64,000 bases of DNA from Hemileia vastatrix. Its lineage: Eukaryota; Basidiomycota; Pucciniomycetes; Pucciniales; Zaghouaniaceae. A model generated the notes under the pieces. It did not search any database. It saw nothing but the letters and a program-made list of their open reading frames with translations, and had not been told where the DNA came from. Of the stretch, positions 54,748 to 64,000 are shown one piece after another. A program made the position numbers and the translations under genes. Location: the NCBI GenBank assembly GCA_030280995.1, contig JASXTE010000060.1, positions 1-64,000 of the forward strand, read 5' to 3'. Each line of letters opens with the position of its first letter. Position 1 is the stretch's first letter.

Positions 54748-55887
54748 TTAACCATCAGGTCCAAAATTAACAACACCCAGTCTCTCAAAAGTGATTCTTG
54801 ACGTCTCAGAAAATTCAGGCGGATTCTTTACCAAGGGACTTTCATAAGGATCTCTTGATAACCATGGTCTTCTCAAGGGTGGATTTAATTCAGCAGGTAA
54901 CGGTTCATTATTAGGTCGAACTTTATTTGCTACCTTCTTATATTTGGCTGCGTCCACATCTAAATAAACTTGAGGTAAAACATTTTCTTTTGTATCGCCA
55001 TTAAAAATTTCATCAAATGAATCTTCTTCATCTTCAGAATCGGAATAAGAAAAATTAGAAAAATATTTTATTTCATTTTTAAATTCTACCCTTTTCTCCT
55101 TTCCCTCGTCTAATTTATAAACAGATTTTCCAACACCTTTGCTTCCCTTATCCAACAGTAAATCACCCGTAAAGAAAGTTGGCAGTTTAACCTTTTGCTG
55201 GAGGACCGGAATTGAATTTTTACAAAAATTATTTTTTTGTGTTTTAATTATACTGAGATTTTTAATCGGATTTTGATGTGAATTTTGCAGTTTACCCTCT
55301 TGCTGGAGGTCCAGAATAGAAGGAGATACTTGCAGTTTAACCTCTTGCTGGAGGTCCGGAATAACATTTTCACATAAATTATTTTTTTGTTTTTTAATTA
55401 TACTAAGATTTTTAATTGGATTTTGATGTGATTTTTGCAGTTTACCCTCTTTCTGGAGGTCCAGAATAGAAGGAGATACTTGCAGTTTAACCTCTTTCTG
55501 GAGGTCCGGAATAACATTTTCACATAAATTATTTTTTTGTTTTTTAATTATACTAAGATTTTTAATCGGATTTTGATGTGATTTTTGCAGTTTACCCTCT
55601 TGCTGGAGGTTCAAAAACATACCCTTCCAATTTTTATCCAACCTAATTTGGCCCATTTTGCCTTTTTCACCATTTTTAAATTTTATAGAAAAACAGGGTA
55701 AATCCAATAAACATATAGAAAAGTCCAAAACGTATTTGCACTCCAAAGTAATATTAACAGAAAATAATTGAGAATCCACTTGAATTATCTCCAAGTGAGC
55801 TGACCTATTGCAATCCGGGATCTCATTCTGAGGAGAGATTACAACATTAGAGTGATCAGCCCCTGCTACCCCAAAAAATGAGGGCAT
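54748..55887 (-). CDS. B2 pol N-terminal region with tandem 50-residue repeats
   Basis: Entered by -1 frameshift from the protease frame. After SPQNEIPDCNRSAHLEIIQVD it carries a 150-bp tandem repeat (period seen between 55288, 55438 and 55588), in frame as 50 residues with LQKEGKLQKSHQNPIKNLS and LQQEVKLQVSPS. Each unit includes two family B hairpins. An acidic stretch and PPEFSETSRITFERLGVVNF lead to RT. The repeat number differs from B1, which has a different duplication here. Confidence 0.75.
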   Translation of the reverse strand: MPSFFGVAGADHSNVVISPQNEIPDCNRSAHLEIIQVDSQLFSVNITLECKYVLDFSICLLDLPCFSIKFKNGEKGKMGQIRLDKNWKGMFLNLQQEGKLQKSHQNPIKNLSIIKKQKNNLCENVIPDLQKEVKLQVSPSILDLQKEGKLQKSHQNPIKNLSIIKKQKNNLCENVIPDLQQEVKLQVSPSILDLQQEGKLQNSHQNPIKNLSIIKTQKNNFCKNSIPVLQQKVKLPTFFTGDLLLDKGSKGVGKSVYKLDEGKEKRVEFKNEIKYFSNFSYSDSEDEEDSFDEIFNGDTKENVLPQVYLDVDAAKYKKVANKVRPNNEPLPAELNPPLRRPWLSRDPYESPLVKNPPEFSETSRITFERLGVVNFGPDG

Positions 55888-57140
55888 TCATCCCTTTCCA
55901 ACAAACATAATTCACCAGAAGCCGTCCGTTTTATACGCCGCTTCTTGGTGCAAACACAACACTGGCACAGAGTAGTAATCCCTGGCCGTGTTTCCCAACC
56001 TTCATCTCCAGGAGGCGCTAACCGCAGATTTAACCTCCGCATATCTTCACCAGTGATCTCCAAACTAATCCCCATGCCAGCTTGATACCCTATCCTGGCC
56101 TCAAAATCCATCAAAAAAAGACCACCAAGAACAGTTTTGACTGCTCCTCTGGCCACATAAAAGTGAACCTTACCAACAGATCCACCAATTCCTAACCTTA
56201 CATGCTCAGCTGTGCCCATCAGCTCTGTTGCATGCCCTCCAATGCCTCTGAGGTTTCCCCCAATTCCACTTTTAATTGGCAAGCCTATACTCGTCGCTTG
56301 CTCCAATGAAATTAAATTAATTTGAGACCCTGAATCGACCAAGGCCTTTACTTCTTTACCGTTAAGAGTTACCACCAGGTAACCCAGGGGAGCAGAAAAA
56401 TGCGTATCTACATCTTCCCCAAACTTTTCAGCATTTTCACAAAGATATTTCACCTCTCCAGTGGAAACCCAACGCCTCGTCAAATGCTTCTTTTGCTTTT
56501 CAGCAAGCGCCGGACTAATCGTAAATAACTCCCCCAAAGATAAGGGAATCTGCAGTTGATTCACCCTATTCAAAACTGCATCCATTGCATTAGCTTGACC
56601 AGAAACTACTGGCCGCTCATACTGGACCTTTGATTTAACAACCTTGGCCCTGGGTACCTCTTGAGGTCCAACTGAGACATCTTCACCTCCCATAATAAAA
56701 TCTTCACTTTCTATAACCCTAACTCCGTCACCAGCTTCTTGCACTAATCCTGATCCATCACTAGTCCTTCTTACTCCCTCCATTGGGATGGGACCGCTAA
56801 AACTTGGTCTGGGTAGAGACGCCAACGGTACGTCCTCCTCAGAATCCAAATCATCCTCTGGCATAGGCTCACCATTTAAATCAAACTTGCCATAACTAGG
56901 GGGGCCCATATCAGCAATCCCCTTCTGCATTTTATATAATTTGTCCTTAGAGTAAGGGTTCAATTTGTTGGCGGAAGTTTGAGCACTAGAATTCTTGCCC
57001 TTAGAGTAAGGGTTCACTTTGTTATTGGCCTTTCCAGGATTAGCCCTCAATTGGCTCTGAATTCTACTCTTCGCCTTAGTAGCAGCTGCTCTTCTAGCAG
57101 CATTAACATCGTATTCGCCAGCCATACAGCTACCCTCCAC
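55866..57140 (-). CDS. B2 protease region (Gag-Pro)
   Basis: In frame with gag but separated by a TAG near 57206, where B1 has a sense codon. A linker with SKGKNSSAQ and DLDSEEDVPLASLPRP precedes the retropepsin motif KALVDSGSQINLISL (about residue 267) and GIGGNLRGIGGHATEL. After LFLMDFEARIGY comes a short Cys motif LCQCCVCTKKRR. It ends at the frameshift site. The protease processes Gag and Pol by family analogy. Confidence 0.85.
   Translation of the reverse strand: MEGSCMAGEYDVNAARRAAATKAKSRIQSQLRANPGKANNKVNPYSKGKNSSAQTSANKLNPYSKDKLYKMQKGIADMGPPSYGKFDLNGEPMPEDDLDSEEDVPLASLPRPSFSGPIPMEGVRRTSDGSGLVQEAGDGVRVIESEDFIMGGEDVSVGPQEVPRAKVVKSKVQYERPVVSGQANAMDAVLNRVNQLQIPLSLGELFTISPALAEKQKKHLTRRWVSTGEVKYLCENAEKFGEDVDTHFSAPLGYLVVTLNGKEVKALVDSGSQINLISLEQATSIGLPIKSGIGGNLRGIGGHATELMGTAEHVRLGIGGSVGKVHFYVARGAVKTVLGGLFLMDFEARIGYQAGMGISLEITGEDMRRLNLRLAPPGDEGWETRPGITTLCQCCVCTKKRRIKRTASGELCLLERDECPHFLG
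55872..55878 (-). promoter_or_regulatory. Predicted -1 frameshift site, B2 protease/pol
   Basis: T TTT TTG in the protease frame, three bases before its TAG. The -1 frame continues as FFGVAGADHSN into pol. Equivalent to 32863-32869 in B1. Confidence 0.7.
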
Positions 57141-57206
57141 CTGGGCAACTGTTGCCAGCTCTAAACCTCCAAAAGAAGTAGAAAATGTGGCTTTACTGAC
57201 CTCTTT

Positions 57207-58475
57207 CTACTTGCCCTTGTCAGCTTTACCACCATTACCAATACCATTTTTTCCACCCTTGGCATTAACATCTTCATCCATCACCTCTTCAAATCTGGCT
57301 CTCCTTTCAGCCGTTAAACTTCTTCTGACCAAATCAGAAGGAGACTGTCCATCACTGGGCTTGATGAACAAACCATCAGGAAATTTATAAACTTTACCAT
57401 CAAATAAAACTCGCCCAGCATCCATATCCTTATCAAGAGCAAAACAAACTGTTGCTCTGTGCCCCCTCCTATTACAATAGGAGCACACCTTTGGCTCATC
57501 ATAGCCACCTCTATAACTACTACCACCATTCCCACCATTTCTCCCATTGCCTGGGAAGCGGTTACCATTATTATTGCCATTATAATTTTGACGTTCATAA
57601 CCTCTGGACTGATAAGAAGTCGACGTTGACGAAGAAGCGATTGGGGCCTTGTTAGCCTTCTGGGTTTCTTGAACAAATATTTTTAATTGTTTTGTTAAAT
57701 TGGCCAGGTGATCAACCATCTTATTATCTACATTGCCCTCAACTTTAGCAGCAGGTAATCCCATTTGTGCCTTCTTGGACTCCTGGGCTTTGACCATAAT
57801 ATCATTGTTTTCGGCCAAAACTTCGCTAACCTTGCTAACATATTGAGTGCAGGACTCTTGATATTTGTCCAATGCTAACAACTTGATATGGGCCTGAATG
57901 TTCTCTTTGATAACCTCCAGAGCCGGCAGTTTCTGCTCACCATTAGGCAGTTCCTTCATCAAATCTTTTCTTGAAAGATCCTTCAAGACGTCCATACAAA
58001 TATCCCTGCTGCATGCTGTCCAAAACAAATCTTTTGCTTGATTCTCATGCACTAACTCATCCTCCAATATGAGATATTCCACCACTTCATCAAACTGAAC
58101 ACAGAGCTTTTTGAAGTCAGCCATAGAAGAAACTCCACCTTTTGCTTGCCAGTCTCCAACAATTTTATTGAGGTCCATCATAGTAAACCTAACACCCCAT
58201 CTATCAACCATAGCTTTAGAAAGCTTAACCCAATCCTTGTCCTTAAATGCCTGCATAGCAATAACCTCTTTTTCCACCTCCCTATCAGCAATAAAAAACC
58301 TAACTTGCTTCACCATATCCACATGAGAAGCACCATCAACAGCAGCAGCAGCTTCATACCTGCTAATGAACCATTTAACCTCCTCTCCATCAAACTTTGG
58401 GCCATCCCAAGAAACAATTCTAACTGAGGGAGTAAGAGGGTTAGAAGATCCAGAAGCAAAAGCAGAAGAAGTCAT
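57207..58475 (-). CDS. B2 Gag (422 codons)
   Basis: Starts MTSSAFASGSSNPLTPSVRI, about 160 bp after the PBS. The capsid-like domain runs from IVSWDGPKFDGEEVKWFISRYE through VDRWGVRFTMMDLNKIV to DLSRKDLMKELPNGEQKLPAL. A Gly/Asn-rich stretch precedes the CCHC knuckle CSYCNRRGHRATVC (about residues 330-343). The C-terminus is KFPDGLFIKPSDGQSP. All knuckle residues are intact, unlike B1. Confidence 0.9.
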   Translation of the reverse strand: MTSSAFASGSSNPLTPSVRIVSWDGPKFDGEEVKWFISRYEAAAAVDGASHVDMVKQVRFFIADREVEKEVIAMQAFKDKDWVKLSKAMVDRWGVRFTMMDLNKIVGDWQAKGGVSSMADFKKLCVQFDEVVEYLILEDELVHENQAKDLFWTACSRDICMDVLKDLSRKDLMKELPNGEQKLPALEVIKENIQAHIKLLALDKYQESCTQYVSKVSEVLAENNDIMVKAQESKKAQMGLPAAKVEGNVDNKMVDHLANLTKQLKIFVQETQKANKAPIASSSTSTSYQSRGYERQNYNGNNNGNRFPGNGRNGGNGGSSYRGGYDEPKVCSYCNRRGHRATVCFALDKDMDAGRVLFDGKVYKFPDGLFIKPSDGQSPSDLVRRSLTAERRARFEEVMDEDVNAKGGKNGIGNGGKADKGK

Positions 58476-58634
58476 CCCAATAAGTAATGAAATGTGTTAA
58501 CAATCGATAAAATAACAAGCCTCTTGCAGGCCAATAACAAAAATCCAATTAGAGTTCCAAAAAATAAGCCTCTTGCAGGCTAAGAATGTTCTTGATCCAA
58601 GTAAGTCTTTAAAGAAAGCTAGAGATATCAAAAA

Positions 58635-58651
58635 CCCCACGTTGGGCGCCA
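58635..58651 (-). promoter_or_regulatory. B2 primer binding site (tRNA-Lys type)
   Basis: Sense TGGCGCCCAACGTGGGG, two bases after the 5' LTR end. Identical to B1 21691-21707. Confidence 0.9.
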
Positions 58652-58653
58652 AC

Positions 58654-59751
58654 TATGGTAAGGTAAACTCTTACAGTCGCCTTGCTGTAAGCAGAATCTG
58701 GAGGAGATGTGTGGATTTAGCTGAAAACCCCGTCCTTCCAATAAAAATAACAAAATGGGAATTCTAAATCACTAAGCTAACCAGTCTACTTGGATCTGAT
58801 TAATAAAAATAATGAAACTCTAAAATATTTAACGCTTATTGAGATTTAAATAAAAGTGGCTGTTGATAAAAGAAATACTGATAACAACAATTAAGGTGTA
58901 CCAGTGAAAGATCTGAAAAGATTGACTTTTGTGTTTTTATAATAATTTGAGTTTTTATGAGACAGAAATAATCAAGTCCCAGTGATGAAGACCTTTCTAA
59001 AGATACCCTGTATGAAGTGTGATTTAAATTGTTGAGTAGTATTTCTAAAATGTTATTTATAAAATATAAAGTTATAAGGGTATTACAAATTTATTTAATT
59101 TGTTGAGTTATAAAAAATGAGACTGTGGTGGTTAAAGATTAAGCTGTATGATGTATCCCCCCACCCTCAATTTCGAGCTTGAGAGGCTCTTAAGTATTCC
59201 TAGTCACGTGCCTAAGTTTTCCCCTCCAGAGTTCTCCCAGAGTCAATCTGGAGCCTCCGGAGGCCGTACGCAGTCCGTCCGGACTTCCGGACTCAATTAG
59301 AGCCTTTAAAACTGTAATATAAGTCTAGAAAAATTACACATGATAAAGCCACTTCCCCTTTACATTCAAAACTAATTTTCGTAGTCTGCGCAGCTCTAAT
59401 TACCCCGTGAAAATTCATCAAAGTCAAATAATTTCTAAAAACGTAAATATTTCTATAAATCTTTAAAATTCATTTAAAAATATAAGAAAAATAGTAAAAA
59501 TTCTGGAAAAATTTCCCAAGGTTCTTGAGTAACTCGACTTGATGCTTATAAATTTTTCAGACCGTAAAAATAAGTTTTTTCCGTAAAATAAATTGTTTTT
59601 GTGTAGGCATTTGCTTTTAACCAAATTTCTTTATATTCAAAACTCAAATAAATTTAATAAAACCCTTGTATAAAATAATAACTCCAATCTTGCATGCCAT
59701 AATAACTCCATTTACATACTTAGGTGCCATACTAAACTTTAGGCTACCACA
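58654..59751 (-). repeat. B2 5' LTR
   Basis: 1098 bp, sense TGTGGTAGCC...TTACCATA. The first and last seven bases are near-inverted (TGTGGTA/TACCATA). Confidence 0.9.
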
Positions 59752-60184
59752 CCGGAGGTGATATCCTTGTTCCTCACTCAGTTTTCACTGTTGTTGGCCA
59801 CAATCTGGCTGTGTCTTGTTGCAAGTAAGTTCTTCATTTAACTTTACTAGTAACTGATTTCTCTTTTATAGTCTTTCAAGCTATAGCAAGTATAATTGCT
59901 GTCTCTGGTGTGGATTTGCAACCTACATCTAGTATCATTGCTTTCTCTGGTGTGGACATTGGTCTGCATTTCAATTCTTTGGTCTGGTAGTCTTTCTGGG
60001 GAATACTTTCTTGGATGATCAAGCAGTCAAGCATATTGGAAAAGGGGCTTTTGGTAAACAGGAACCAATTTACTGTAGCAGGTAAATCTCACTTGTTCTT
60101 CTAAAGGGAAAGGGGTTTTTCTTTCTGGTTTTACTCCAACTCCCTTGGTCAAGGCCTATAGCTAGTACTATAGGATTGTCTACA
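59752..60184 (+). repeat. B0 3' LTR, right part
   Basis: Resumes with CCGGAGGTGATATCC and ends GATTGTCTACA at 60184, matching 43397-43831. What follows is A4 LTR sequence, so B0 lies inside A4's 5' LTR. Confidence 0.85.
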
Positions 60185-60928
60185 ATGCCTTTTTTAAATG
60201 CTTATTAATAATTAATTATTTTGTACTTACTTATGTATTACTTACAATTAACTAGCTAAGTATATAAAGTTATATAAATAATTAATACATTTAAGTAATT
60301 GTCTCATACATTTTTACTCCCTAACACCGTTCTAAATACTACAGCTGAGTGGGAATAAAAATAGTAATAAAATTTAATAAAATTTTTAAAATTATCAAAT
60401 TCTTTTACAGAGAGAATTGGATTTCCATGAAATCAATATATTTAAATAAAATATGTTTTATTAATTGTGAAATTCCAAGGGAACTCATATTTTTTTGCAA
60501 ATGGAAATGATACCCTTGTTGACGTACAAATTAATTTATTTTTATTTATTTCATATACATTTTTTTTTCATTCAGTTTTCTTTTCACACCCTTGTATTAG
60601 GTGTTGTTATCTCCGTGTCTTTATTTCCCATATTTTTGCCTATATAAGGCTCTCACTTTTTGTACTTTTAATCTCATTCTTTACTTACTTACATATCTTA
60701 CACATTGTTATTTACAACCTTTATTACTATTCTTTATCATTTTAGTAGTTACAATCACGTACTCCTAATCTATAAATAATAATAATATTTTGATCTACCT
60801 CTTATTATTTGAGTAAAATCTTTAAAATTAAAAAGAAATATGTACCACATCTTTGAGAGCCCAATAAAACCCTTCAAACCCTTGTAGGACCTCCTATTCT
60901 ACCTTCTAGACCAAGAGAGCCACCAACA
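60185..60928 (+). repeat. A4 5' LTR (left end missing)
   Basis: Homologous to A1's LTR, with CTCCCTAACACCGT and a TATA-type box TATATAAGG (about 60640). It ends near CCAACA at 60928. The beginning was separated by the insertion of B0. Confidence 0.75.
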
Positions 60929-61800
60929 CTTGGGGACCCTTCTGAATTGTCAATGGTGCATTGTTATTTGAGGCCAGAGACCGTGGGGACCATTTCCATT
61001 GAGGTACCTATAAGGACAAGTGGATGACAAAAATGACAAAGGTCATATATCACGTGACTTATTTTTTTGCTGCAAACGGGAATCAAACCACACTCCAAAA
61101 CTTAGGTTCATATATTGACTAAAGTCATATATTTTTGTGGTAATTATTGTAATTAATAGTTGTGGGTCACTTTGCACTCTTTATTCTCTATGTATTTATT
61201 TTTACTCAGCAATCTGTAAGTGGAATTAATTTACTCATTTTATAGGGGGAGGTGTCTAGTAAATAGGAATTATTTTTATTTATTTATTAATTTTTTTTTC
61301 TAGTTGAAAAAGATAGAGCAATTGTGTTTTTAGTCCTGGATGTAATAAAATTATATTTTAAAAAAAATTAATTATTAAAATTTTCAGTTGAATTTTTGTC
61401 TTGATAAATTAAATTTTATTTGTTCCAGTTGAAACATTGTCCTGACAATGAATTTTTTTTTGATAATTAATAAAAATAAAATTTATATTTAATTATTTCA
61501 GTTGTCATTAAGTCCTGGTAATTAATTATCTTTTCAGTTGATTTAAAATCCTGATAATAATTATCATAAATTTGTTTATAAAAATTTAATTTTATTTCTT
61601 CAGTTGATTATTTTATAATCCTGGTTATTAAATTGTTTTGAATTAATAAATAAATTGATTATTATTTTAGTTGATTTTTATCCTGAAGGATTTTTTTTCA
61701 TTCTTTTTATTATTATTTTTCTTTTAAATATAAAGTAAAAATAAAAACTAATTCTTCTTATTGTTTCCCTCCTTCATTTCAGTTTATAAAATTTAAGAAA
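60929..61800 (+). other. A4 5' leader
   Basis: Conserved with A1 around TATCACGTGAC (61049) and TGCTGCAAAC (61069). No gene. The hairpin array fills 61385-61685. Confidence 0.6.
61385..61685 (+). repeat. A4 leader hairpin array (six copies)
   Basis: Copies near 61385, 61426, 61499, 61535, 61601 and 61668. The last three carry GAT paired with ATC; some of the first three have lost a pair. Same order of GAC-type then GAT-type copies as in A1. Confidence 0.65.
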
Positions 61801-63325
61801 ATGACTGATCAAGGTGTTTCTGCTGCATGTGAAGAGGAATTGGATTTGATTGATTATGATGAGGCTACTTCTGTGAGTTCTCCTTTAACTAAAAAATTAT
61901 CTCAAATTAATCAATCATTGAACCAATCTGGATGTGTAAGTGGAGGAAGTAGAAATTCTGGTAGAGACAACTCAGGAACAGAAAACTTTAGTCAAACCCC
62001 CATAACAACTTCCAAAAGGCTTCAAGATAAAAAAATGCCACTCCCTCAACAAGTAAAGAACCTTTCAACCCACATAAAAGAATTGAGGTCAAGAGTAGAT
62101 GCTTTAGAAGAAAAGGTAAGAAGAATAGATGCTTTTCTTCAAGAGAAGAGGAGACCTCTTCCCCCCAGACATCTTCAACAATTAGCTCCCCAGCAGCCAG
62201 AGAGGGTGGAAGTATCCAAGTGGAAGTGGGATTGGCTGAACACTCAGTGGGATTACCTGCCTCAAAATCAACAGACTCAATTGCCTCAAGCAGGTTCATC
62301 AAGACCCAGCCAATTCAACCCCACACCTCCTTACCCTTATCAAGAAGCCAGAAAAAGAAAAAACAATATGATCTTGCCCAGAAAACCTTGGTAATCCCCT
62401 TTATTGATTCTCAAGTACCATTTCTTGTAGCTGATTCTGTTCCTTCAGGTAATTCTGGAAGAGTAGATGAAACTTTGAGACCAGTAGGGGCTGAGAGTAG
62501 TAGACAAATCACTCATGTATCTAATCCTTTAGTTTTAATTGCTACTTCAATGATAAATCCTGATATGGCTGTTATTGATGAAACACTTGATCCTGAGTTT
62601 TATGAGAATCTGGAAAGTTACTCTGTTTCCTTATTGAGAAACACTCCAGATGTAGCAAAAATTAATTATGAGTATTTGAGAGATATTTTTGCAAAGCAAA
62701 ATCATATAATGAACAATATGCAATTGGCTCAAAATTTTAATAGTTTGTTAACTGAACAGGTTTATCAATCATTAAGAGATGAATCGCAGAGAGTTTCTGA
62801 TGATTTGTTTAATTATAAAGCAACTCATGAAAAGAAGGTTGCTTTATGGAAAAATATGAAAATTGATTTGTCTTAATTACAAGATACTGTGTCTATCTAT
62901 TTCCAGGAGTTAAAGGTAGATAAGATGAATCTGAAGAGATTGAATGATCATTATTCATCTTTTCAAAATAAAAATCAGTTATCTTTTGAAAAAATCAATG
63001 AGAGTTTATCTAGTCTTCCAAGAGTGAAAACCAGACTAACAACCATTGAAGAGAAATTGAACTAATTGTTTAATGATCAAAAATATTCTGAAATTTCTTT
63101 AAAAGAACATATGGTGCAGGATGCTCCAAGGTTACCTGTGGCTAGTTCATCTAAAGTAAAATTAGTTCCAGAAATACCTGTTGATACCTTTGAGTTTCCA
63201 TCAAAAATTGATGATGCACCAGGATCTTCAACAGAGGGATTAAACAATGAGATTACTGCACAATTGCAGAAGTTACAGCTGCTTCTTACTCAGAATCAAG
63301 CTAATACTAAGGAGACTCCTTCAAG
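61801..63325 (+). pseudogene. A4 Gag N-terminus; gag and alternative frames fused by a 1-base deletion
   Basis: Starts MTDQGVSAACEEELDLIDYD. At KRLQDKK a lost G joins the gag frame directly to the alternative frame, giving KMPLPQQVKNLSTHIKELR, RVDALEEKVRR and KWKWDWLNTQWDYLPQ, ending Pro-Trp-stop at 62394. The splice acceptor used in A1 reads CTG here instead of CAG. The gag frame itself resumes from 62220 with the coiled coil and is broken by TAA at 62875 and 63062. It ends at the deletion point 63326. Confidence 0.75.
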
Positions 63326-64000
63326 AAAAATTCTCAGAATTTTCTGATGATTGCTACTCATATGGGTATTTATAAGTATGTTAGGATGACATTTGGCCCT
63401 AAAAATGCCCCTTAAGTTTTCTGAAAAGTTATGGATAACACATTCCATCAAGAGATAATTGAAGGATGGCTGATGGTTTATATTGATGATATCATTAAAT
63501 TCTCAAAAACATTTGAGGACCATCTTAAACACCTGTGTAAAGTATTTCAGAAAATGGATGAAATAAATATGACACTGGCTTTGAAGAAATGTAAATTCGG
63601 TTTCCATTCTTTAAAAGTTCTTGGTCATGTTGTTTCAGGCTTACAGATATGTGTTGACCAAAACAAAGTGGCAGCCATACAACAGGTGAAGGCTCCTACT
63701 ACAGTTAGAGAGCTACAGAGTTTTTTGGGAATGTGTGGATACTATAGACAGTTTATTAGAAATTACCAAGTCATATCTTTACCCCTTACACAATTAACTA
63801 GAAAGGATGTTGATTTTGTCTGGAATAGTGAAAGACAAAGAGCCTTTGAAACTATGAAACACTGTTTGATGTCAGCACCAATTCTTGCTTTACCTGATTT
63901 TAATCAACAATTTGTTTTGTACACTGATGCCAGTTTTATTGGTCTTGGTGCTGCCCTCCATCAAAATCAAGTGATAAATGATAAAGTATCAGAAGTAGTA
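63326..64000 (+). pseudogene. A4 RT (C-terminal half) and RNase H start
   Basis: Joined to gag by the deletion. It has SQNFLMIATHMGIYKYVRM, YIDDI with K for the next residue, SFLGMCGYYRQFIRNY and YTDASFIGLGAALH at the edge. Stops near 63412-63422 show it is dead. Confidence 0.8.

Larger units (their letters stand above)
45957..59751 (-). mobile_element. B2: complete long gypsy element (13.8 kb) with antisense genes
   Basis: Minus strand. LTRs are 58654-59751 (5') and 45957-47069 (3'), with sense ends TGTGGTAGCC...CCTTACCATA. The flanking duplication is CCGG (45953-45956, 59752-59755). Order in sense: PBS, gag, protease, frameshift site, pol with RT/RNase H, integrase, a 4-kb 3' region with two genes on the opposite strand, polypurine tract, LTR. 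It has more CG dinucleotides by eye than A1 or E1, consistent with being younger. Confidence 0.9.
60185..64000 (+). mobile_element. A4: A-family element, internally deleted, cut by the window end
   Basis: A partial 5' LTR (60185-60928), leader with hairpins, and gag-pol with a deletion. At 63326 the sequence jumps from the equivalent of A1 25217 to A1 27096. This loses the capsid domain, knuckle, protease and half of RT. It continues off the right edge. Confidence 0.85.

Overview
The window is almost entirely nested LTR retrotransposons of the Ty3/gypsy type. I find no convincing host gene, rRNA or tRNA gene. The likely source is the AT-rich, repeat-rich DNA of a fungus, perhaps a basidiomycete. 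The reasons are chromodomain-bearing gypsy integrases, predicted introns of about 50-83 bp with CTRAY-like branch sites, and Zn-cluster-like cysteine motifs. The species cannot be named from the sequence.

Two unrelated gypsy families dominate. Family A/E has LTRs of the form TGTCAGCC...TGACA, a single long gag-pol frame and a C-terminal chromodomain. Subgroup E (E1, E2) lies on the minus strand in the left 20 kb; subgroup A (A1, A4) lies on the plus strand. Family B (B0, B1, B2) has a tRNA-Lys-type primer binding site, a CCHC Gag, a -1 frameshift signal between protease and pol, an integrase without a chromodomain, and a long 3' region with two antisense genes. A third family is seen only as two 1.5-kb solo LTRs.

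Layout. 1-20653: E1, minus strand, running off the left edge, with a solo LTR in its integrase (654-2154). Complete E2 (7867-19693, TSD ATTAG) sits inside E1's 5' LTR and itself holds two solo LTRs (11877-13015 and 18199-19014). 20851-43831: B1, plus strand, interrupted near its gag start by A1 (21816-30526, 799-bp LTRs) and in its integrase by a solo LTR (36387-37884). B1's 3' LTR interrupts an antisense gene in the tail of B0 (43832-45316). B0's 3' LTR is split by complete B2 (45957-59751, minus strand, TSD CCGG). B0 in turn cuts the 5' LTR of A4 (60185 to the window end). B2 carries a 234-bp MITE-like insert in its integrase.

Most reading frames are broken by nonsense changes and indels. 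The following look new and hold across several copies. (1) In family A/E a short intron of length 1 mod 3 at the 5' end of gag switches splicing into an overlapping, better-conserved frame encoding a coiled-coil, Pro/Gln-rich protein. (2) The 5' leaders of family A/E contain arrays of bulged hairpins with compensatory base changes. (3) Family B carries two antisense, intron-containing genes with related Cys-rich motifs between integrase and 3' LTR. (4) Family B is strewn with more than 30 copies of a hairpin with a six-base loop, a covarying 4-bp stem and a conserved 3' tail, plus a larger 10-bp-stem hairpin that also covaries.
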